Source: JAJCYE01 sp036260105
GTDB lineage: Bacteria; Actinomycetota; CADDZG01; JAHWKV01
DNA: 5,014 nt
Direction: 5' to 3'
NCBI GenBank assembly: GCA_036260105.1
Contig: DATAAN010000261.1
Location: 1-5,014 of the forward strand
Positions 1 through 5,014 of the stretch are shown here, in pieces; the first letter of the stretch is position 1; each line of letters starts with the position of its first letter. The notes beneath the pieces are model-generated. The model worked only from the letters and a program-made list of their open reading frames with translations, was not told where the DNA came from and did no database searches. The translations under genes were made by a program, and so were the position numbers.

Positions 1-261
1 GGTTGAGGAGGGCGTTAGCTTCGTCGGGATCGAACTCGAAGCCGTGCTCATGGAAAAGGGCAACCGCCTGGCGGGCGAGTGTCTCCGCTTCAGTGAAGCG
101 GTGTTCTTCGCGAGCGCCCGTCGAGCTGCACCGCCGCTCGACGGGCGCTCGCGAAGAACACCGCTTCACTGAAGCGGAGACACTCGCCCGCCAGGCGGTT
201 GCCCTTTTCCATGAGCACGGCTTCGAGTTCGATCCCGACGAAGCTAACGCCCTCCTCAACC
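1..261. repeat. Perfect 126-bp inverted repeat with 9-nt loop at the window edge
   Basis: Bases 1-126 are the exact reverse complement of bases 136-261, compared block by block with no mismatch. The loop is bases 127-135 (tgcaccgcc). Each arm also holds a 17-base palindrome (85-101 and 161-177, half-site ccgcttca). The right arm fits the coding frame of the TPR gene: it encodes a TPR-like helix with a REEHRFTEAE motif and leads directly into further repeats. The left arm is only the mirror of it. Perfect identity over protein-coding DNA, reaching exactly to base 1, is typical of a fold-back chimera or of an assembler stopping when it re-enters its own reverse strand. A genuine long inverted repeat cannot be excluded from sequence alone. 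Confidence 0.97.
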
Positions 262-1202
262 TGGGAGGGATCCGCGAAGCTCTAGGCGACCTCCCGGAAG
301 CAGAATCCTGCTTTCGCCGCGCCAACGAGATACTGGCCCAGCTTCCTTCGGACGACGGAGGGGATCTCGACCGCCTGAAGGTCCATGCTCTCCGCGACCT
401 CGGCAGCAATCTGCGTGCCCAGGGACGTTATGACGAGGCGGAAGGCCTGCTCCGCCGGGCCCTCGCCGATGCCGAACAAGCTTTTGGCGCCGAAGACCCC
501 GACGTTGCCAGCAGCGCCAACAACCTTGCCGTCCTCTACAAATACACCGGCAACTTCGACGACGCTGAAACGCTGTACCGAAGGGCACTTCGGCTTATCG
601 AGGCGCAGGCCGGTCCGGTCTCGGCCGACGCTGCCACCGTCTGGCACAACCTCGCGGGCCTGGAGCATGCGAGGGGGCGCTTCGCCCAGGGGGAGCCCTA
701 CGGCCGGCGATCCGTTGAGATCCGAACCGCGGTGCTAGGCCCCGACCATCCTGCGGTCGCCGCCGACCTCGCCAACCTCGGTGGCTTGCTGTCGGCTCAG
801 GGAAAGGACGAGGAGGCGGAAGCCACCTTCAACCGGGCTATCGAGGTATTCCAGGGGTTGTTCGGTCCCGAGCACTACGAGATCGCCGTCAACCTCAACA
901 ACCTTGCCGCCATTGCCGCAAAAAGGGATGAGCTGGAAAAGGCGGAGCACCTCTTCAAGCGGGCCATCTCGATAAAGAGAAAAGTTCTCGGACCCGAGCA
1001 CCCGGAGATCGCCACCACGATCAACAACCTGGGCGTTCTATACCTCGAAGCGCAGCGGTTCGGCGAAGCCCGCTCGGCGCTCGAGCAAGCGAAGGAGATC
1101 CTCGAAAGTCGCGTCGGTGAGACGCATCCCGTCCTGGCCTTGGTCAGAGAAAACCTTCGTGACCTGCCTTCCCCGCGGCTCTCCCAGCCACCTACTGCCT
1201 GA
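138..1202 (+). CDS. Kinesin-light-chain-type TPR protein, 5' end lost at the fold-back
   Basis: This is a tetratricopeptide repeat protein, probably a soluble cytoplasmic protein-binding scaffold; its partner is unknown. The frame is open from base 3 to the TGA at 1200-1202, but the first 45 residues of that frame come from the mirror arm of the inverted repeat and are not credible, so the call begins at 138. Numbering from base 3, a partial repeat lies near residues 48-73, followed by about seven helical pairs at 80-113, 127-160, 168-201, 210-243, 252-285, 294-327 and 336-369. Hallmarks are NNLAVLY, NNLAAIA and NNLGVLY in the first helices and linkers such as VLGPEHPEIA, which are characteristic of the TPR_10/TPR_12 (kinesin light chain) style. 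No signal peptide, membrane segment or catalytic domain is visible. The lost N-terminus could carry another domain: in many bacteria such arrays are fused to or sit beside kinases, sigma factors or CHAT proteases. The last residues (PSPRLSQPPTA) are a low-complexity tail overlapping the convergent gene. Confidence 0.88.
   Translation, partial: STGAREEHRFTEAETLARQAVALFHEHGFEFDPDEANALLNLGGIREALGDLPEAESCFRRANEILAQLPSDDGGDLDRLKVHALRDLGSNLRAQGRYDEAEGLLRRALADAEQAFGAEDPDVASSANNLAVLYKYTGNFDDAETLYRRALRLIEAQAGPVSADAATVWHNLAGLEHARGRFAQGEPYGRRSVEIRTAVLGPDHPAVAADLANLGGLLSAQGKDEEAEATFNRAIEVFQGLFGPEHYEIAVNLNNLAAIAAKRDELEKAEHLFKRAISIKRKVLGPEHPEIATTINNLGVLYLEAQRFGEARSALEQAKEILESRVGETHPVLALVRENLRDLPSPRLSQPPTA
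240..1109 (+). repeat. In-frame array of degenerate 126-nt TPR units
   Basis: The conserved Leu of the first helix of each repeat occurs at residues 133, 175, 217, 259, 301 and 343 (numbered from base 3). That is an exact 42-residue (126-nt) period through six units; the preceding unit (Leu 87) is 46 residues upstream. DNA identity between units is modest, so this is an old, diverged array rather than a recent tandem expansion. The best-matching pieces are the aacaacct segments near 520-533, 895-903 and 1021-1029. Confidence 0.8.
1192..1202. other. Tail-to-tail overlap of convergent stop codons (11 bp)
   Basis: The TPR gene ends with TGA at 1200-1202 on the plus strand, and the downstream ABC gene ends with TAG at 1192-1194 read on the minus strand. 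The two coding regions therefore share 11 bases at their 3' ends. There is no intergenic space for a bidirectional terminator, and I see no hairpin followed by a T-tract nearby. Transcripts from both sides would be expected to run into each other and give antisense overlap. Confidence 0.85.
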
Positions 1203-3216
1203 TCACCATAAGGGCCGGAGACTCCTCCACGACCACCGGCAGCGCCGAGGAGAGAGTCAGAGGATCGAGGGAGCCGAAGCTCTCGTCCAGAACCAGCAGG
1301 TCCGGCCGCTGCACGATCGTACGGGCCACGAACACGAGGCTGCGTTCCCCGTGCGACAACCGCCACCCCGTCTCACCCACCATCTGGGCCATACCCGACG
1401 GCATCCTGCTCAGGAGAGAGCCGAGGCCAAGGCGGTTGCAAACCCGGCGAACCTCCTCTAGGTCGTTGCTGCTCGCCGGCCAGTGCCGCCCCATCAGGAT
1501 GTTGAACGTGAGGGGCGCCAGCAAAAGGTGGTTCTCATGGAACTGCGGCGAAAGGATCACCTCGCCGCGTCGGTCCACCGACCCGCCGCTCGGCTCCTTC
1601 AAGCCCGCAAGAAGCGCTCCGAGGGTCGACTTGCCAGAGCCGGAACGCCCCTCCAGCAGTATGCGATCCCCTTTTGAGACCACCAGATCAACGGAGCGCA
1701 GAATTGGCTGCTCTCGACCCGGTCGGAAGAAAGCAAGGTCCTGCAACTCGACGACCGGTTCCCTGGAGCTCCTGGGCCTAGAGTCTGCTGGTCTGGGCAG
1801 TCCCAGGAGGGGTTCGACTTCCCGCCAGGCAACCGCGGCGCCCGAGAGTTGAACCAGGCCCAAAGCCAGGAGTTGGAACGCCTGAAAGGCCAGGAGCACG
1901 CCTCCTACCGCAGTTGCCGTCTCCTCCGGACTCCCTCGCATAAGGGCGATCGAGGCCACACCTATCACCATCCACCCCCGGTGCATGGTGGAGCGCAACA
2001 CGACCTCCAGCCGGTCCATCGGTATCGACAGACGTTCGTACTCGGAACGGTCGGACTCCTCGCCATCGTGCCAGTGCTCGGGACTCTGCTGGGCCAGCCT
2101 GGTCCGGTGTCCGACCATCCGCTCGACCAGCCGGAAGCTGAGCCGGTGCCGCTGTTCGGTCCAGCGCGCAGTCTTGCGCTGGTAAGCCACGGCGAGTACG
2201 ACAACCAAGCCGAACCACATTGCGAGCAGCGCGCCCCGTAAAGCGCCACCGGGTCCGAGGGCGAGCACCGACCCGGCGATCGTCAGCTCCAGGACGGACA
2301 TCAACGCTACGAGACCTCCCGTGACGGCCAGATCCTGGACGGTCTCGGCATCTATCACCCGTCCCAGCAGCTGCCCGGTGCCCTGATGGCGAATCGTGTC
2401 GGGATCGATCTGCAGGATCCCGTCGAAGACCCGCCGGCGTAGGAGTCGCGCGGCGCGCCGACCGGCCTGCCCCTGCAACCAGCTCGTCAGGCTGCGGAAC
2501 AGAATTACGCCCGCCAGTAGGGCGGACCAGGCCGCCAGCCCGGCCGCCGACGTCGAACCAGAAAACGACTCCTTGCCGAGAACGATCCAGGCCTGCAAGA
2601 ACAGCAGGTACTGGGCTAGATGGCTTCCCAAAAAGGCCGCCGTGGCCGGGAGTACCCCTTCCCGCCATGCCTGCTTCAAAAGGCCGGTCTCCCCCCGGCG
2701 GACTCGCCACACCCTCAGCGGCTCTCCCCGAGCGGCGAGCTCGGTCACCAACGCCACCACCGCCCGCTTGCGTGCGGTCCGGTCACTCAGAAGATCGAGG
2801 GTACGGGTCCCGCCCGACCCAACGGATGCCAGAGACTGAACGAGCTCCACCGGCTCGACCAAGGCGGTCGCGCCACCGGGACGCACGAGGAGGAACCGGC
2901 CCCGCTTCCAGTCTGCAATCGCAACCAGCCCCCCGGAGGCGGCGGGCACGATCGCGGGAAGTGCCTTTCGTAAGCCCCTGAAGAGGTCGTCCTCGATGGG
3001 GAAGTCGTGGACCGACACGTCCAGCGCGCCGGCTCTTGCCGCGAGTTGCTCCTGCACGGAACCCGTCTGACCCCCGCCGAGCGCGCCGGCTGCCCTGTGT
3101 CGATCCACGAGACCCGCTCGGAGGGCAAGGGCGTGCAGCGCATCCCCCGCGCGGTCCGATGCCCACTCCACTGCCGTAATCCGGGAGTCGAGCTGGACGC
3201 CGCCGGGGGAGCTCAT
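1192..3216 (-). CDS. ABC exporter half-transporter with N-terminal soluble domain; H-loop histidine absent
   Basis: This is predicted to be the second half of a heterodimeric ABC exporter in the cytoplasmic membrane, coupling ATP hydrolysis to export of an unknown cargo. The protein has 674 residues from ATG 3214-3216. Residues 1 to about 185 are soluble and may be a degenerate C39-peptidase-like domain (weak, by eye; no catalytic Cys-His pair recognised). About six membrane segments follow, near 190-213, 224-248, 298-320, 326-345, 414-426 and 434-461, with an intracellular loop containing RHQGTGQLLGRV (276-287). The ATPase domain has Walker A GRSGSGKST (523-531; bases 1624-1650), a Q-loop Gln at 558, the signature LSHGER (620-625; bases 1342-1359), Walker B LLVLDE (640-645; bases 1282-1299, catalytic Glu 645) and D-loop SLD (649-651). 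The protein stops at MVIRQ, where exporters normally read VIAH, so the H-loop His is missing. A TTG 81 bases upstream would extend the frame, but the ATG overlapping the preceding stop is the better start. The cargo is unknown. Confidence 0.92.
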   Translation of the reverse strand: MSSPGGVQLDSRITAVEWASDRAGDALHALALRAGLVDRHRAAGALGGGQTGSVQEQLAARAGALDVSVHDFPIEDDLFRGLRKALPAIVPAASGGLVAIADWKRGRFLLVRPGGATALVEPVELVQSLASVGSGGTRTLDLLSDRTARKRAVVALVTELAARGEPLRVWRVRRGETGLLKQAWREGVLPATAAFLGSHLAQYLLFLQAWIVLGKESFSGSTSAAGLAAWSALLAGVILFRSLTSWLQGQAGRRAARLLRRRVFDGILQIDPDTIRHQGTGQLLGRVIDAETVQDLAVTGGLVALMSVLELTIAGSVLALGPGGALRGALLAMWFGLVVVLAVAYQRKTARWTEQRHRLSFRLVERMVGHRTRLAQQSPEHWHDGEESDRSEYERLSIPMDRLEVVLRSTMHRGWMVIGVASIALMRGSPEETATAVGGVLLAFQAFQLLALGLVQLSGAAVAWREVEPLLGLPRPADSRPRSSREPVVELQDLAFFRPGREQPILRSVDLVVSKGDRILLEGRSGSGKSTLGALLAGLKEPSGGSVDRRGEVILSPQFHENHLLLAPLTFNILMGRHWPASSNDLEEVRRVCNRLGLGSLLSRMPSGMAQMVGETGWRLSHGERSLVFVARTIVQRPDLLVLDESFGSLDPLTLSSALPVVVEESPALMVIRQ
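3213..3216 (-). promoter_or_regulatory. ATGA stop/start overlap, likely translational coupling
   Basis: On the minus strand the four bases read ATGA: the TGA stop of the upstream ABC gene (3213-3215) and the ATG start of the downstream ABC gene (3214-3216) share two bases. No good Shine-Dalgarno sequence is seen just upstream (the stretch reads gagcctttcgtc before ATG), which fits re-initiation by ribosomes finishing the first gene. This arrangement favours matched production of two subunits of one complex and decides the start of the second gene. Confidence 0.8.
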
Positions 3217-5014
3217 GACGAAAGGCTCGGACTCGGAGCCGGCTCCAGGAGGCGCCCGTCGTCGAGATAGAGCCTCCTCCAGGCCACTGCACCCCAAACT
3301 TTTTCGACCTCGTTCTCGCCCTCTATGAGCCGGCGATAGGCCGACCCCGCGTTGGCCGACAGCCGCCCTGGTTCGTCGAACTCAACGATCCGGCCCTTCT
3401 CGACGACGGCCACGCGGTCGAAGTTCAGCGTTTCGGTGACGTCGTGGGTGATGCAAAGCATCGTGGCCCCGCTCCAGACTCGCCGGCAGTAGTCGAGCAG
3501 CTCATGCCTTTGAGCCCGGTCCAGGCCCCGCAGTGGCTCGTCGAGTACGACAAGGCGGACGCCCGGACGGAGGAGCGCGCGCCCGAGCCTGACCCGCTGC
3601 CCCTCCCCGCCGGAGACCAGACCGCCACCCTCTCCCAAGGCAGCATCCGCAGACGGCAGGTTGCCTGCCACATGATCCAGGCCGGTCCGCTTCAGCACCT
3701 CCTCACGGGTCACTGGGGACGGACCCCAGTTCCCGTAGTCGAGGTTGGCGGCGAGCGAGTCGTTCCATAGCTGGACCGTGGGGTCGACCCAGGCGGTGAA
3801 CCGGCGAACGCAGTTCAGCGCTTCACCCCTCAGATTCGCCCCGTCCACGAGGACTTCCCCGGTCGCTGCTTCATGCCATCCGAGCACGAGGCCGGCCAGG
3901 GTGGACTTCCCCGCGCCCGAACGCCCGACCACGGCTACGTGCTCGCCCGGCCGCACGTCCAGGTCAACATCGCTCAACACCGGCTGGCCGGCAAGGATGA
4001 CGCTCACGCCCGTCATCCGCAGTGCGGCTCCCTCCACGCTTGAGGCCACCGGGCCGGTGCCGGCTTCCGAGTGCACCTCCACCGTCTTTCCGGCTCGGAG
4101 GGGTTCGAACAACCTCAACGCCACATTGCGTTGGAGCGGATACTGGCGCGCCGCCAACCCCAGGGTCTGGCCGGCGAGGGTTAACGAGACGGCCCAGAAT
4201 GCGAGCAGCAGTCGTTCCGAACCGTCCAGACGCCCGCCGGTGTTGGCGATGAGAAGCGTCGCAGAGCCGAAGCCGAGCAGCAACTGGACGGCATCGGTGG
4301 CGACGACCGCCCTGTAACCGGCAGCGGCGGCTCTGTCCCAAAATTCGAGCTGGTCGTTGTGCTGCCTTCCCACCTGCGCGCCGGCACGATGAGCCCTGAT
4401 GGCGAAAAGCCCCAGAAGCGTGTCCAGGGTCAGCCGGGCCATGGCGCCGGCGTGGTTCCTGACCCGCTGGTCCCGTTCGGAAAGCACAGGCTGGACCGCG
4501 AACGGCAGGCCGGCCGCACAGAGCGCGGCAAGAACGGCAAGAAACCAGTTGGACGGGTCCAGCACGGAGATCGCGACACCGAGAGCAACTATCTGCCCGG
4601 CCGACCGGAGCATCTCCGCCAGAAGCGACGGAAGCTGCCGAAGCGCGTGCATGCGCTGGGCTCGTTCGGCCAGGTCGGAGGTCGGCCGGCTGCTGAGATA
4701 GCGGTCGGGCATCCGAGGCAGAAGGTCGTCCAAGGTCTTTCGCAGGTCTCCTTCAAGGCGCCTGCCCATCCGGACGGAGCCCCTGAACACCGCCGTCTCA
4801 ACCGCCAAAAGCAGCAAGGCGAGTACCAAAAGGGCCGGCACGGAGCCCGCGCCGTTGATCAGCCTCCAAAGCAGAAGTCCTTCGCCGACTACGCTTGCGC
4901 CCGAGACGAAGGAGGCAACGGCCAGAAGGACGGGCCGTACCGACCCCGTGGCTCGCAGGAGGTCGATCAGATCCCTCGTTGCCCTCTCGGGCGGCTCAGA
5001 TAGCGCTTCGGCCA
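3213..5014 (-). CDS. ABC exporter half-transporter with canonical ATPase motifs (5' end beyond window)
   Basis: This is the first gene of the exporter pair and encodes a fused membrane and ATPase subunit in the cytoplasmic membrane. The frame is open through the right edge, giving at least 599 residues. A GTG at 4839-4841 is an internal Val, because membrane segment 1 is encoded upstream of it (about 4866-4934). Further segments lie near 4782-4841, 4560-4625, 4486-4547, 4240-4292 and 4147-4214. An intracellular loop carries RPTSDLAER, and ARQYPLQRN precedes the ATPase linker. Numbering from 4841, the ATPase shows Walker A GRSGAGKST (306-314; bases 3900-3926), WVDPTVQLWN around the Q-loop (351-360), signature VSGGEGQ (409-415), Walker B LVVLDE (430-435, catalytic Glu 435), D-loop GLD (439-441) and H-loop ITHD with His 466. 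A tail of roughly 35 residues (VWGAVAWRRLYL and following) extends past the usual ATPase end. All hydrolysis residues are present, so this is probably the more conventional partner. The A-loop aromatic residue is not evident. Promoter and start lie outside the window; the cargo is unknown. Confidence 0.94.
   Translation of the reverse strand, partial: AEALSEPPERATRDLIDLLRATGSVRPVLLAVASFVSGASVVGEGLLLWRLINGAGSVPALLVLALLLLAVETAVFRGSVRMGRRLEGDLRKTLDDLLPRMPDRYLSSRPTSDLAERAQRMHALRQLPSLLAEMLRSAGQIVALGVAISVLDPSNWFLAVLAALCAAGLPFAVQPVLSERDQRVRNHAGAMARLTLDTLLGLFAIRAHRAGAQVGRQHNDQLEFWDRAAAAGYRAVVATDAVQLLLGFGSATLLIANTGGRLDGSERLLLAFWAVSLTLAGQTLGLAARQYPLQRNVALRLFEPLRAGKTVEVHSEAGTGPVASSVEGAALRMTGVSVILAGQPVLSDVDLDVRPGEHVAVVGRSGAGKSTLAGLVLGWHEAATGEVLVDGANLRGEALNCVRRFTAWVDPTVQLWNDSLAANLDYGNWGPSPVTREEVLKRTGLDHVAGNLPSADAALGEGGGLVSGGEGQRVRLGRALLRPGVRLVVLDEPLRGLDRAQRHELLDYCRRVWSGATMLCITHDVTETLNFDRVAVVEKGRIVEFDEPGRLSANAGSAYRRLIEGENEVEKVWGAVAWRRLYLDDGRLLEPAPSPSLSS

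Noticed and set aside
85..177. The 17-base palindromes in the arms as operator sites
   Set aside because: They encode ordinary TPR helix residues (RFTEAE), occur twice only because the arms mirror each other, and have no promoter context.
1..261. Covalently closed hairpin telomere of a linear replicon
   Set aside because: Such ends can read as a fold-back, but the apex here has a 9-base non-palindromic loop and lies inside a TPR repeat unit, which suits a chimeric or assembly junction better. Not fully excluded.
1778..2710. A 310-codon open frame on the minus strand in another frame from the ABC gene
   Set aside because: It lies wholly inside the second ABC gene on the same strand, is very rich in Arg, Gly and Pro, and shows no domain pattern. 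This is a GC-rich shadow frame.
3217..3297. TTG start giving the second ABC protein 27 more residues
   Set aside because: The ATG at 3214-3216 overlaps the upstream stop as ATGA, which is the usual arrangement. The extra residues are the upstream gene's tail in another frame and have no domain character.
4839..4841. GTG as the start codon of the upstream ABC gene
   Set aside because: The frame continues open to base 5014 and the upstream 57 codons encode a plausible first membrane helix (about 4866-4934), so this is an internal Val and the gene is cut by the window edge.
4359..5003. A 214-codon plus-strand open frame opposite the upstream ABC gene
   Set aside because: It is antisense to clear ABC transporter coding sequence and has a composition dominated by Arg, Gly, Pro, Gln and Lys, with no recognisable motif. 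Taken as a shadow.

Overview
The window is GC-rich (roughly two thirds G+C by eye) and codes for protein almost from end to end. It holds two minus-strand ABC exporter genes and one convergent plus-strand TPR gene. Base use and gene content suggest a high-GC environmental bacterium, such as an Acidobacteria-, Chloroflexi-, Planctomycetes- or Myxococcota-type genome. The phylum cannot be fixed from this sequence, and nothing here looks like phage, insertion sequence or CRISPR DNA.

Layout. Bases 1-261 form a perfect fold-back: a 126-base left arm, a 9-base loop and a 126-base right arm, with the left arm reaching exactly to base 1. The right arm is the real coding strand of a TPR gene (about 138-1202, +). 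The left arm is its mirror image and most likely marks a contig end or chimeric junction, so the TPR gene has lost its true 5' end. The TPR protein carries kinesin-light-chain-type repeats with an exact 42-residue period. Its stop codon overlaps the 3' end of the next gene by 11 bases, tail to tail. On the minus strand, transcription enters from the right edge. The first gene (3213 to beyond 5014) encodes an ABC exporter half-transporter with a complete ATPase domain. Its stop codon overlaps the ATG of the second gene (1192-3216) as ATGA. The second gene encodes another half-transporter that has an extra N-terminal soluble domain of about 185 residues.

How the genes work together. The ATGA coupling and the matching architectures argue that the two ABC proteins form one heterodimeric exporter. 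The motifs are asymmetric. The upstream protein has Walker A and B, a VSGGE signature, the catalytic Glu and the H-loop His. The downstream protein has Walker A and B and the Glu, but an LSHGE signature, and it ends exactly where the H-loop His should be. Each of the two expected composite ATP sites would therefore carry one departure from consensus. The N-terminal domain looks loosely like a degenerate C39-type domain of peptide exporters. This makes a peptide or RiPP cargo possible, but no precursor or modification gene is visible. The TPR gene is convergent and has no demonstrated link to the exporter.

The most notable items are the perfect fold-back, which warns about assembly, and the missing H-loop and composite-site asymmetry of the exporter. 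I do not see convincing evidence of an entirely new system.
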